Source of the DNA: Bacteroidales bacterium
GTDB lineage: Bacteria > Bacteroidota > Bacteroidia > Bacteroidales > UBA932
Direction: 5' to 3'
Assembly: GCA_020026355.1 (NCBI GenBank)
Contig: JAHHQP010000030.1
Location: 1 to 22,548, forward strand
Length of the DNA: 22,548 nucleotides
The stretch's first letter is position 1. Each line of letters begins with the position of its first letter. The translations under genes and the position numbers were made by a program. Positions 1 to 9,245 of the stretch are shown piece by piece. The notes beneath the pieces were generated by a model. The model did not search any database. It was not told the DNA's origin and worked only from the letters and a program-made list of their open reading frames with translations.

Positions 1-150
1 GATCTCGGGATGTATCTCGAGTACAAGCATACCAGCCATCTGTCTTTCTGGTTCAAGGCCGGCAATCTGCTTTTCCAGCCGATCCAGCGTAATCCTTTCT
101 ATGCAGAGAAGGGGGGCAGCTTTACCATCGGGTTATGCTTGAATATGTAA
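1..150 (+). CDS. C-terminal fragment of a probable outer-membrane beta-barrel protein
   Basis: The reading frame is open from the first base and ends at TAA 148-150, leaving 49 residues of a protein that begins outside the window. The visible part alternates aromatic and polar residues, as in beta strands (LGMYLEYKHTSHLSFWFKAG). It contains an 'AGNLLFQPIQ' turn like the 'xNLLNQ' element near the end of TonB-dependent receptor barrels, and finishes in a short strand, FTIGLCLNM. This fits the last strands of a Bacteroidota outer-membrane barrel, perhaps TonB-dependent. The family assignment is inference from a short fragment; the exact receptor type and substrate cannot be told. Confidence 0.5.
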   Translation, partial: DLGMYLEYKHTSHLSFWFKAGNLLFQPIQRNPFYAEKGGSFTIGLCLNM

Positions 151-169
151 GAAAATATTGCTAAATTTG
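138..169 (+). promoter_or_regulatory. Probable gyrB promoter (Bacteroidota type)
   Basis: TAAATTTG at 162-169 matches the Bacteroidota -7 consensus TAnnTTTG exactly. CTTG at 138-141, 20 bases upstream, is a near match to the -33 element TTTG and lies in the last codons of the upstream gene. Transcription would start near 174-177, giving a leader of about 40 A/T-rich bases before the gyrB ATG. Confidence 0.6.
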
Positions 170-217
170 CCTGATTTGAATTTTTAAGAAGATAACAATT
201 ATAAACCTATAGTTGAA

Positions 218-2212
218 ATGAACGAGAATGAAGTGAACAATGGTGCAGAACAGCAGTATTCTGCCAATAGTATCCAGGTGCTGGAAGGACTCGAGGCGGT
301 CAGGAAAAGACCTTCGATGTATATCGGAGATATCGGTGAGAGAGGTCTACATCATCTTGTCTATGAGGTGGTGGACAACAGTATCGACGAGGCTTTGGCC
401 GGTTTCTGCTCCAGAATCGAGGTGACGATCAACGAGGACAACTCCATAACGGTAAAAGATAACGGTCGTGGTATCCCTACAGGCATGCACGAGAAGGAAC
501 ATCGCTCTGCTCTGGAAGTCGTGCTGACAGTCCTTCACGCCGGCGGTAAGTTCAGCAAGGATTCCTACAAGGTATCCGGCGGTCTCCACGGTGTGGGTGT
601 ATCCTGCGTGAATGCACTTTCTGACTATCTTAGGGCTGAGGTCCATCGTGAGGGTAAGGTTTTCGTGCAGGAATATTCCAAAGGCAAGCCGTTGGCACCG
701 GTCGCTACGGTCGGCGATGCTGAGGACACCGGTACGATCATGACCTTCCATCCTGATCCGGAAATTTTCGTGACGGTCACGGAATATAAATATGAAACAC
801 TTGCCGCACGTCTCCGTGAGCTGGCTTACCTGAATAAGGGTATTTTCCTGTCCTTGACGGACAAGAGGAATTTCATCGCCGATCTGGATGAGAACGGAAA
901 TGAAATCGAGGGTCAGGGACATTTCAGATGTGACGAGTTCTACTCCAAGGAAGGTCTGAAGGAGTTCGTCGCCTATCTGGATGGTGGTAACGAGAAGCTG
1001 ATCGAGGAACCGATCTATCTGGAGACTTCCAAGACGATTCCGATCGAGATCGCTCTCCAGTACAACACCGGTTATACGGAGAGGATGTATTCTTATGTCA
1101 ACAACATCAACACGATAGAAGGAGGTACACATCTCCAGGGCTTCAAGATGGGTCTGACCAGGACCTTGAAGAACTATGCGGAGCAGAACGGCTTCCTTTC
1201 CAAGCTGAAATTCGATCTGGCGGCTGATGATTTCCGTGAAGGTCTGACTGCAGTCATTTCCGTAAAGGTCGCCGAGCCTCAGTTCGAGGGCCAGACGAAG
1301 ACCAAGCTGGGTAACCCGGAGGCAGTATCCGCCGTTTCACAGGCTACTGCATCTGCCTTGGAGGCTTATCTGGAGGAGAAACCGAGAGAGGCGAAGCTGA
1401 TCGTGGAGAAGGTGATCCTCGCGGCTACGGCTCGTCACGCTGCCCGCAAGGCTCGTGAGATGGTACAGCGCAAGACCGTGATGTCCGGTGCCGGACTTCC
1501 TGGAAAGCTGGCTGACTGTACGGAGCGTAATCCGGAGCATTGCGAACTCTTCCTCGTCGAGGGTGATTCCGCAGGCGGTACCGCAAAGCAGGGACGTAAC
1601 CGTATGACCCAGGCTATCCTGCCGCTGAGAGGTAAGATCCTGAATGTCGAGAAAGCGATGGAGCACAGAGTCTTCGAGAGCGAAGAGATCCGCAACATCT
1701 ATACTGCACTCGGTGTCACCGTCGGTACGGAGGAGGACAGCAAGGCGCTTAACCTTTCCAAGATCAGGTATCACAAGATCATCATCATGACCGATGCCGA
1801 TGTCGACGGTAGTCATATCGCGACATTGATCCTGACCTTCTTCTTCCGTTACATGCAGGATCTTCTGAAGAACGGATATGTCTATCTGGCTACTCCGCCG
1901 CTCTATCTCGTGAAGAAAGGCAAGGAGGAAATCTACTGCTGGACAGAGAAGCAGCGTCGTGAGGCAACCCTCGCGCTCGGCAAGGGTTCTGAGAAGGGCG
2001 TGACCGTTCAGCGTTATAAAGGTCTTGGAGAGATGTCTGCCGTGCAGCTCTGGGAAACCACCATGGATCCGTCCAGAAGATTGCTCCGTCAGATCACCAT
2101 CGACAATGCTGCCGAGGCTGAGCGTACCTTCTCCATGCTCATGGGTGACGATGTTCCGCCACGTCGTGAGTTCATCGAGCAGAATGCCCACTTTGCAAAC
2201 ATTGATGCCTAG
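218..2212 (+). CDS. gyrB: DNA gyrase subunit B
   Basis: This is the ATPase subunit of DNA gyrase, which with GyrA introduces negative supercoils using ATP. The 664 residues match the short GyrB form that lacks the insertion seen in the 804-residue E. coli protein. The N-terminal GHKL ATPase domain shows YEVVDNSIDEA (probable catalytic Glu50, Mg-binding Asn54), DNGRGIP and GLHGVGVSCVNALS. The ATP-contacting Lys lies in QTKTKLGN. The TOPRIM domain shows EGDSAGG (Glu448) and the metal-binding DADVDGSH (Asp526, Asp528, Asp530), followed by QRYKGLGEM. The ATG at 218 is chosen because the conserved NSIQVLEGLEAVRKRPSMYIG follows shortly after it. ParE is the alternative, but the TOPRIM region and gene style favour GyrB. 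A good promoter precedes it, and a stem-loop separates it from the next gene. Confidence 0.96.
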   Translation: MNENEVNNGAEQQYSANSIQVLEGLEAVRKRPSMYIGDIGERGLHHLVYEVVDNSIDEALAGFCSRIEVTINEDNSITVKDNGRGIPTGMHEKEHRSALEVVLTVLHAGGKFSKDSYKVSGGLHGVGVSCVNALSDYLRAEVHREGKVFVQEYSKGKPLAPVATVGDAEDTGTIMTFHPDPEIFVTVTEYKYETLAARLRELAYLNKGIFLSLTDKRNFIADLDENGNEIEGQGHFRCDEFYSKEGLKEFVAYLDGGNEKLIEEPIYLETSKTIPIEIALQYNTGYTERMYSYVNNINTIEGGTHLQGFKMGLTRTLKNYAEQNGFLSKLKFDLAADDFREGLTAVISVKVAEPQFEGQTKTKLGNPEAVSAVSQATASALEAYLEEKPREAKLIVEKVILAATARHAARKAREMVQRKTVMSGAGLPGKLADCTERNPEHCELFLVEGDSAGGTAKQGRNRMTQAILPLRGKILNVEKAMEHRVFESEEIRNIYTALGVTVGTEEDSKALNLSKIRYHKIIIMTDADVDGSHIATLILTFFFRYMQDLLKNGYVYLATPPLYLVKKGKEEIYCWTEKQRREATLALGKGSEKGVTVQRYKGLGEMSAVQLWETTMDPSRRLLRQITIDNAAEAERTFSMLMGDDVPPRREFIEQNAHFANIDA

Positions 2213-2234
2213 TCCCGCCGCTTGACCGGGACCG

Positions 2235-2296
2235 GCAGATTCTATAGAAAATTGATCTGCAGGAGCCATCTCAGGATTGGGGCGGCTTCTGCAGAT
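2235..2296 (+). promoter_or_regulatory. Stem-loop with an alternative pairing between gyrB and pgpH
   Basis: ATCTGCAGGAGCC (2255-2267) pairs with GGCTTCTGCAGAT (2284-2296) over 13 base pairs, one of them a G-U wobble, with a 16-base loop. There is no T run after it, so it is not a standard intrinsic terminator. GCAGAT also occurs at 2235-2240 and could pair with ATCTGC 2255-2260 instead, so two mutually exclusive hairpins are possible. It may stabilise the gyrB 3' end or modulate read-through into pgpH. The structure is read directly from the sequence; the role is inference. Confidence 0.5.
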
Positions 2297-2321
2297 TGCG
2301 TTCAATACCTACGATATGATT

Positions 2322-4472
2322 ATGGATAAGGTTAGATTACCGAAAAAATACAGAGTCTACATCCCTTTGGTCGGGGTGTTCCTGCTGTTCACGACCATTT
2401 TCCCGAGAAGTCCGAAGTTCAACTATGATTTCAAGCAAGGTTCGCCTTGGATGTACGAGACGCTGGTCGCGAAATTCCCGTTTCCACTGATCAAGACCGA
2501 GGAAGAGATGCATGCGGAACGGATGGCTCCGAAAGATACTGTCTGTCCTTATTTCACGAAGGACGAGCTTGTCGCCGCTAACAGTTTCGACCAGCTGGAG
2601 AAGATGACGATCGGCATGTATCCGGAATTGAAGACCGCCTTGAAAAAGTGTCTCGATACCCTGTATAATGGTACCGGTCGAGGCGTCATCAACGATTTGG
2701 GAGATATCGACGAGTCCGCGCATTGGGGCAAGATCGCTTATGTGTCTTATGGAGACATGCACAAGGAAATCCCGGTGTCGAATCTATACACCTTGCCGGA
2801 AGCTCGCAATCTGGTCTACAACGTGTTTGTCCGCGTAACGGAAGATTATGCGAAGAACAGGAAGAACTTCGTTTTCGGCGGTCAGCAGGCTGCGGTTCCC
2901 GATGCCGGACTTCCGAAGATCGTTCCGCTGTCCTCCGAGGCTGCCCGTCAGAAACTGGAGGAAGCCGTGAAGAGGGATCTGTCCAATCTGGTCGCTCCGA
3001 ATCTGGTCTATGAAAAGGATAAGACACTCCAGGCTTATCAGGATGCTTACAAGTACAGTTCTCCGACCAGTGGCGTCGTGAATGCCGGTGAAATCGTCGT
3101 TGAGAAAGGGGAAGTGGTGACTCCGAAGATCTATCAGCGTCTCTATTCCTATCGTGCCGAGTTCGAGTCCAATCTGAGCTACAAGGGCAATGTCGCCTAC
3201 CAGTGGCTGGGCAATGGTATCCTGGCCTTCATCCTCGTGTCGATCCTCTTCATGTCCATCTATTACACGAATCCGATGATTTTCGGGCAGTACAATAAAT
3301 ATCTGTACCTGCTGCTCATCTATGCGCTGGCGGGTGTCGTCAGTGTCGTGATGGTGAAGGAAAGCCCGAAGTTCATCTATATGATGCCATATACGCTGAT
3401 CGCCCTCTATCTGCTGGCTTTCTTCAAGAAGAGGGTCGTCTGGATCGTTTATGTCAATGCTCTGCTGCCGCTGCTGCTGCTTTCGCACAACGGGCCGCAG
3501 CTTTTCGTGATGTATCTCATCGCCGGTGCGGTGACCATGTATACTTTCGCCTATTTCAACAGGGGCTGGCTGCAGTTCGTGACGGCCATCATCGGCTTCG
3601 TCGCCCTGGTGATCACCTGGATGATGTTCCTCCTGGTCAATGGAATCGACCAGTATGTCGACTGGATGATCATTCTCTACCTTTTCCTGGGATCGCTCTT
3701 CTCTGTGGCCGGCTATCCGCTCATCTATCTTTTCGAGAAGATGTTCCGTCTGGTTTCGAACACGAAGCTGGTCGAGCTGACGGATACCAATCAGCCGCTC
3801 TTGCGTGAACTGGCCGAGAAGGCTCCGGGGACCTTCCAGCATTGTCTCCAGGTCATGAACCTCTGTGATGCCGTGGCTCGTGAGATCGATGCCAATGTAC
3901 CGCTGATCCGTGCAGGAGCCCTTTATCATGATATCGGCAAGATGATGAATCCGCAATGCTTCATCGAGAACGAGACGGTCGGTGTCCGCTACCATGAGAA
4001 CCTGACTCCTGCGGAGAGCGCCAAACTCATCATCAACCATGTCAGCGACGGTATGGCCATCGCTGAGAAATATCATCTCCCGGATGAGGTGAAGGAGTTC
4101 ATCGTGACCCATCATGGAACGACCTGTGCCGGTTATTTCTACAACAGGTATCTTCAGGAAGGCGGTTCCGAGGAGTACAAGGACATGTTCACCTACAAGG
4201 GGCATAAGCCGGAAACGAAGGAGCAGGTCATCCTTATGATGTGCGATACCTTGGAAGCCGCATCCCGTTCTTTGAAGGACTATTCTCCGGAGAGCATCAA
4301 CAGTCTCGTGGAAAATCTGTTCAAGAGCAAGATTTCCGACGGGCAGCTGGAAAATTCCGATATCACGCTGCATGAACTGAACATGATGAAAGCGAAGATC
4401 AAGGATTACCTTCATCAGATTTACCATGCAAGGGTTGCCTATCCGAAAAAGCCGAACAGAACGAAGGAATAA
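2322..4472 (+). CDS. pgpH: 7TM-HD membrane phosphohydrolase, PgpH-like c-di-AMP phosphodiesterase
   Basis: The family (7TMR-HDED plus HD domain, formerly YqfF) hydrolyses cyclic di-AMP to pApA on the cytoplasmic side of the inner membrane. From ATG 2322 the protein has 716 residues. It has a basic N-terminus and one anchor helix (about 14-27). An outside 7TM-HDED region (about 30-290) carries the typical 'VNAGEIVVEKGEVVT' stretch. A block of hydrophobic helices follows (about 300-480), then a cytoplasmic HD domain. HD residues are visible: QHC His507, HDIGK His536/Asp537, THHGT His597/His598 and CDTLEAASR Asp642. The frame is open back to TTG 2277, but that codon lies in the loop of the upstream hairpin. 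ATG 2316 or 2322, followed by MDKVRLPKKYR, is the more likely start. No separate promoter is evident, so it is probably co-transcribed with gyrB. Substrate is inferred from family. Confidence 0.85.
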   Translation: MDKVRLPKKYRVYIPLVGVFLLFTTIFPRSPKFNYDFKQGSPWMYETLVAKFPFPLIKTEEEMHAERMAPKDTVCPYFTKDELVAANSFDQLEKMTIGMYPELKTALKKCLDTLYNGTGRGVINDLGDIDESAHWGKIAYVSYGDMHKEIPVSNLYTLPEARNLVYNVFVRVTEDYAKNRKNFVFGGQQAAVPDAGLPKIVPLSSEAARQKLEEAVKRDLSNLVAPNLVYEKDKTLQAYQDAYKYSSPTSGVVNAGEIVVEKGEVVTPKIYQRLYSYRAEFESNLSYKGNVAYQWLGNGILAFILVSILFMSIYYTNPMIFGQYNKYLYLLLIYALAGVVSVVMVKESPKFIYMMPYTLIALYLLAFFKKRVVWIVYVNALLPLLLLSHNGPQLFVMYLIAGAVTMYTFAYFNRGWLQFVTAIIGFVALVITWMMFLLVNGIDQYVDWMIILYLFLGSLFSVAGYPLIYLFEKMFRLVSNTKLVELTDTNQPLLRELAEKAPGTFQHCLQVMNLCDAVAREIDANVPLIRAGALYHDIGKMMNPQCFIENETVGVRYHENLTPAESAKLIINHVSDGMAIAEKYHLPDEVKEFIVTHHGTTCAGYFYNRYLQEGGSEEYKDMFTYKGHKPETKEQVILMMCDTLEAASRSLKDYSPESINSLVENLFKSKISDGQLENSDITLHELNMMKAKIKDYLHQIYHARVAYPKKPNRTKE

Positions 4473-4475
4473 CAT

Positions 4476-4506
4476 TTTGATTTTATAGGAAAAATGTTTA
4501 CTTTTG
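4476..4506 (+). promoter_or_regulatory. Trigger factor promoter, full Bacteroidota consensus
   Basis: TTTG at 4476-4479 and TACTTTTG at 4499-4506 are separated by 19 bases, matching the TTTG-N19-TAnnTTTG consensus of the primary Bacteroidota sigma factor. The predicted start near 4511-4513 gives a leader of about 30 A/T-rich bases before the tig ATG, with no Shine-Dalgarno sequence. Confidence 0.8.
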
Positions 4507-4542
4507 CAGGCTTTTATACGAAAAATATAAATTTTTACTGAT

Positions 4543-5859
4543 ATGAATATCCAACAGAACAAAATTGACGATCTTAACCTTGAGCTGACACTTTCGATCG
4601 CTAAGGAAGATTATGCAGACCGCAAGCTTCAGACCCTGAAGAAACACAGAAAGAACGCTGAAATCAAAGGTTTCAGAAAAGGTATGGTTCCGATGTCTCT
4701 CATCGAGAAGATGTACGGTACCGCTGCCCTCGTTGATACTGTCAATGACCTCATCGCTGAAAGCCTGAACAGCTTCATCAAGGAAAACAACCTCCATGTA
4801 GCAGGTGAGCCTCTTCCGGTAGAGGATCAGCCACAGGTAGAGTGGGTCGATGGAAACGATTTCGAGTTCAAATTCGAGATGGGTCTGAATCCGGAAGTCA
4901 ATTTCGAACTCTCCAAAGAGGACGAGGTTCCTTTCTATACCATCACTGTAACTGACGCTGCCAAGAAAGAGATGAAGGAAAACCTTCTCAAGCAGTACGG
5001 TAACCTCGCTGACGGTGAGGCTGCAAAAGAGGACGACTTCATCGTTGTCAACTTCGAGCAGGGTGAGACCAAGGTCGAGGGTACATATGTAGCGCTCCGC
5101 AATGTCGCTGAGTCCGCAAGACCTTCATTCGTAGGCCTGAAAGCAGGTGATAGCCTGGATGTCAATGTCAATGAGGCTTTCGAGAACGAGACTGACCGCG
5201 CTTCCATGCTGAAGCTCAACAAAGAGGAGCTTGCAAACCTTGATCCGATGTTCAAGATGACTGTCCAGAGCATCAAGACTTTCGTTCCGGCTGAGCTGAA
5301 CCAGGAGACTTTCGACAAGATCTTCGGTGAAGGCAACGTGAAGGACGAGGAAGGCTTCGACGCAAAGGTTGAGGAGAGACTTCGCAACGAGTACGCTCAG
5401 GAGGCTGAGTACCGCTTCTCGAAAGATGCAAGGGATTACCTCGTGGAGAAAGCAGCTATCGCTCTCCCTGAGAAATTCCTCAAGAGATGGCTCTTCGTTG
5501 CCAATGACGGTAAATTCACCATGGAGGAAATCGAGAAGGAGTTCGACCTCTTCCTGGCTGACTATCGTTGGCACATGATCAAAGCCTACATCATGGACAA
5601 GTTCAACGTGAAGATCGAAGAGGCTGACCTCTTGAACTCCGCCAAGGGCTTCGCGGCTTACCAGTTCGCTATGTACGGAATGAACAACGTTCCGGAGGAG
5701 CAGCTCGAGGCATTCGCCAAGAACATCCTTTCACAGGAGGAGCAGAGCCGCAGAGTCATCGATCAGGTCGAGAACCAGAAGACCATCGAGGCGATCCGTC
5801 CTGAGATCACTCTCAAGAAGAAGAAGATTTCTGTCGACAAGTTCCGCGAGTTGAAATAA
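4543..5859 (+). CDS. tig: Trigger factor, ribosome-associated chaperone
   Basis: Trigger factor binds at the ribosomal exit tunnel and shields nascent chains. The 438 residues show the N-terminal ribosome-binding domain, with the signature GFRKGMVP at residues 43-50, the same positions as in E. coli. A middle segment (about 140-240) corresponds to the FKBP-like domain but is degenerate: the usual PPIase loop residues are not recognisable, so isomerase activity is doubtful. This is common in Bacteroidota homologues. The C-terminal region (about 245-438) is helical and charged, forms the substrate cradle, and ends in a lysine-rich stretch, ITLKKKKISVDK. Codon use is strongly biased, as expected for an abundant protein. 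It has its own promoter and a strong terminator and precedes clpPX, as in many bacteria. Confidence 0.92.
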   Translation: MNIQQNKIDDLNLELTLSIAKEDYADRKLQTLKKHRKNAEIKGFRKGMVPMSLIEKMYGTAALVDTVNDLIAESLNSFIKENNLHVAGEPLPVEDQPQVEWVDGNDFEFKFEMGLNPEVNFELSKEDEVPFYTITVTDAAKKEMKENLLKQYGNLADGEAAKEDDFIVVNFEQGETKVEGTYVALRNVAESARPSFVGLKAGDSLDVNVNEAFENETDRASMLKLNKEELANLDPMFKMTVQSIKTFVPAELNQETFDKIFGEGNVKDEEGFDAKVEERLRNEYAQEAEYRFSKDARDYLVEKAAIALPEKFLKRWLFVANDGKFTMEEIEKEFDLFLADYRWHMIKAYIMDKFNVKIEEADLLNSAKGFAAYQFAMYGMNNVPEEQLEAFAKNILSQEEQSRRVIDQVENQKTIEAIRPEITLKKKKISVDKFRELK

Positions 5860-5865
5860 TCGAAC

Positions 5866-5892
5866 GGTCGGCTTCGGCCGACCTTTTTTTTT
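5866..5892 (+). terminator. Intrinsic terminator after tig
   Basis: GGTCGGC (5866-5872), TTCG tetraloop, GCCGACC (5877-5883) and nine T residues (5884-5892). The stem is perfect, with seven G/C-rich pairs. It begins seven bases after the tig stop codon. Confidence 0.95.
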
Positions 5893-5919
5893 ACCCTGAA
5901 CCTTCTAAAACAACATAAG

Positions 5920-6590
5920 ATGGATTATAGAGATTTTGAAAAATTCGCCAGATCGGAGCAAGGTGTCAGTTCCATGACGCTCCACAGATATGGTAAGGTC
6001 ATGGATGGTTACATCAATCCGACCATTCTTGAAGAGCGCACGCTCAATGTTGCCAGCATGGATGTCTTCAGCAGACTCATGATGGACCGTATCATTTTCC
6101 TGGGAGTGCCGATCGATGATGACGTCGCGAACATCATCACCGCTCAGCTGCTTTTCCTTTCTTCCAACGATCATTCGGCTGACATTTCTCTCTACCTCAA
6201 TACTCCGGGTGGACAGGTGACTTCCGGACTCAGCATCTACGATACGATGCAGCTGGTGGAACCGGACGTCGCTACGATCTGTACCGGCATGGCCGCTTCC
6301 ATGGGTTCCGTCCTTCTATGTGCAGGTGCCCAGGGCAAGAGGTCTGCGCTGCCGCATTCCAGAGTCATGATCCATCAGCCGCTCGGCGGTGCCCAGGGTC
6401 AGGCATCTGACATCATGATCGCGGCACGCGAGATCGAGAAGACGAAGAAAGAGTTGTATACCATCATTGCCGAGCACTCCGGCCAGCCGTATGAACGTAT
6501 CCTTGCTGACGGTGACAGAGATTTCTGGATGACCGCGCAGGAAGCGAAAGATTACGGAATGGTGGATGAAATCTTAACGAAAAAGAAATA

Positions 6591-6591
<1 letters not shown>
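5920..6591 (+). CDS. clpP: ATP-dependent Clp protease proteolytic subunit ClpP
   Basis: ClpP is the serine peptidase chamber that degrades proteins fed by ClpX. The 223 residues include a short N-terminal extension (MDYRDFEKFARSEQGVSSMT...) before the core, probably a propeptide or a Bacteroidota-specific extension. The catalytic triad has canonical spacing: Ser127 in TGMAASMGS, His152 in MIHQPLGG and Asp201 in DRDFWM (25 and 49 residues apart, as in E. coli). LNTPGGQVTSGLSIYDTMQ is the conserved strand and helix. The ATG is 28 bases past the tig terminator; no consensus -7 box is evident there. Its stop overlaps the clpX start by one base. Confidence 0.96.
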
Positions 6592-7811
<1,220 letters not shown>

Positions 7812-7823
7812 TGTAAATTTATT

Positions 7824-7852
7824 GGCTCGGAGTGATTCTCCGAGCCTTTTTT
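7824..7852 (+). terminator. Intrinsic terminator after clpX
   Basis: GGCTCGGAG (7824-7832), loop TGATT, CTCCGAGCC (7838-7846), then six T residues (7847-7852). The nine-pair stem is perfect. It closes the clpPX unit. Confidence 0.94.
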
Positions 7853-7889
7853 GATATTTTGTACAACCACTATAATGTAAAGTAGACTT

Positions 7890-9236
7890 ATGAAAGCATA
7901 CATTGAAGCTAACAAGGAGCGCTTCTTCGAAGAGCTCTTCTCTTTGTTGAGAATTCCATCGGTCAGTTCTTTACCGGAGCATGGACCGGATATGCAGCGT
8001 TGCGCCGAGCGTCTGGTCGAGTTGCTGATGGAAGCCGGTGCCGACGAGGCGGCGGTCTATCCGACTACCGGTCATCCGGTCGTTTTCGGCAAGAAGATCA
8101 TTGACCCGTCTCTGCCTACCGTGCTGGTTTACGGCCATATGGACGTGCAGCCGGTCGATCCGATCGAACTCTGGAAATCAGATCCGTTCGAGCCTGAGAT
8201 CCGCGATGGAGCGATCTATGCTCGTGGTGCCAACGATGACAAAGGTCAGCTTTTCATGCACATCAAGGCTTTTGAATATCTGGTCAGGAGCGGCAAGCTC
8301 AGGCATAACGTCAAATTCATTTTCGAGGGTGAGGAGGAAATCGGCAGCCCTTCATTGGCTCCATGGGCCAAAGAGCACAAGGACCTGCTCGCGGCAGATA
8401 TCATCCTCGTTTCCGATACGACCATGATTTCAGAGGAAGTGCCTTCCATCAACTGCGGTATGCGCGGTCTTTCCTATGTCGAGGTGAAGGTGACCGGTCC
8501 GAACAAGGACTTGCATTCCGGCCATTACGGCGGTGCGGTCGCTAATCCGATCAATGTCCTCTGCGACATGATTTCCAGCCTCATTGACAAGGAGGGTCAC
8601 ATTACGGTGAAAGGTTTCTATGACGAGGTCGTGGAACTCTCCGATGAGGACCGTGCGAAATTGGGCAGGGCTCCATTCAACCTGGAAGAATACAAGAACT
8701 TCCTGGATATCAATGAGGTGAAAGGGGAGAAAGGTTATACGACCCTCGAACGTGTCGGTATCCGTCCATGCCTTGATGTCTGCGGAATCTGGGGTGGCTA
8801 TACCGGTTTCGGTGCGAAGACCGTCCTGCCGTCAGAGGCTCATGCGAAGATTTCCATGCGACTGGTGCCGAACCAGGACAGCGCGACGATCACGAAACTT
8901 TTCGCCGAGCATTTCAAAGCGATCGCTCCGGATTACGTGAAGGTCGAGGTGACTCCATGCCATGGCGGTGACGGCTTCCTGATCCCGATTTCATCGAAGG
9001 CTTATCAGGCCGCTTCCAAGGCGATGACAGAGGTGTACGGCATCGAACCGGTGCCGGCAAGAGGTGGTGGCTCCATTCCGATCCTCGCTGACCTCCAGCG
9101 CATTCTGGGCATCGATCCGTTGCTCATGGGCTTCGGTCTCGAGCGGGATACCATCCATTCTCCGAACGAGAGCTATCTGCTGAAGCAGCTTTTCGCCGGA
9201 ATGGAAAGCATCGCATTGTTCTATCAGTATTATTAA
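7890..9236 (+). CDS. M20 family dipeptidase
   Basis: M20-family zinc peptidases hydrolyse di- or short peptides, usually in the cytoplasm. The 448 residues lack a signal peptide. Visible metal and catalytic motifs are GHMDVQP (His83; Asp85 supports catalysis), NDDKG (bridging Asp116), EGEEEIGS (probable base Glu149, ligand Glu150), SDTTM (Asp176) and a C-terminal IHSPNE histidine. The inserted dimerisation domain contains LHSGHYGG. The arrangement resembles the CNDP-type dipeptidase branch rather than PepV or DapE; exact substrate is unknown. Start ATG 7890 begins MKAYIEANKERFFEEL, the normal family N-terminus. It follows the clpX terminator, and pyrF starts nine bases after its stop, so the two are probably co-transcribed. 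Confidence 0.88.
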   Translation: MKAYIEANKERFFEELFSLLRIPSVSSLPEHGPDMQRCAERLVELLMEAGADEAAVYPTTGHPVVFGKKIIDPSLPTVLVYGHMDVQPVDPIELWKSDPFEPEIRDGAIYARGANDDKGQLFMHIKAFEYLVRSGKLRHNVKFIFEGEEEIGSPSLAPWAKEHKDLLAADIILVSDTTMISEEVPSINCGMRGLSYVEVKVTGPNKDLHSGHYGGAVANPINVLCDMISSLIDKEGHITVKGFYDEVVELSDEDRAKLGRAPFNLEEYKNFLDINEVKGEKGYTTLERVGIRPCLDVCGIWGGYTGFGAKTVLPSEAHAKISMRLVPNQDSATITKLFAEHFKAIAPDYVKVEVTPCHGGDGFLIPISSKAYQAASKAMTEVYGIEPVPARGGGSIPILADLQRILGIDPLLMGFGLERDTIHSPNESYLLKQLFAGMESIALFYQYY

Positions 9237-9245
9237 TGGTTTGCA

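Noticed and set aside
347..1132. Open frame on the minus strand inside gyrB
   Set aside because: It is an antisense shadow of conserved gyrB motifs with no domain of its own; a similar one at 1337-2305 was rejected for the same reason.
2277..2321. N-terminal extension of pgpH from TTG 2277
   Set aside because: The codons lie in the loop and right arm of a strong hairpin, and MDKVRLPKKYR from ATG 2322 is a normal basic start before the anchor helix.
2784..4562. Very long open frame on the minus strand opposite pgpH
   Set aside because: It mirrors the codon bias of the plus-strand gene, encodes a His/Asp/Ile-rich sequence with no recognisable domain, and pgpH has clear HD and membrane motifs on the other strand.
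7871..7876. TATAAT as a -10 box for the M20 gene
   Set aside because: This looks like an E. coli sigma-70 box, but other promoters here follow the TAnnTTTG type. The nearby TATTTTG (7855-7861) is one base short of consensus, so no promoter was called.
8038..8427. Plus-strand open frame inside the M20 gene in another frame
   Set aside because: It is Arg/Ser-rich and gives no recognisable motif, while the M20 frame carries all metal-binding residues.
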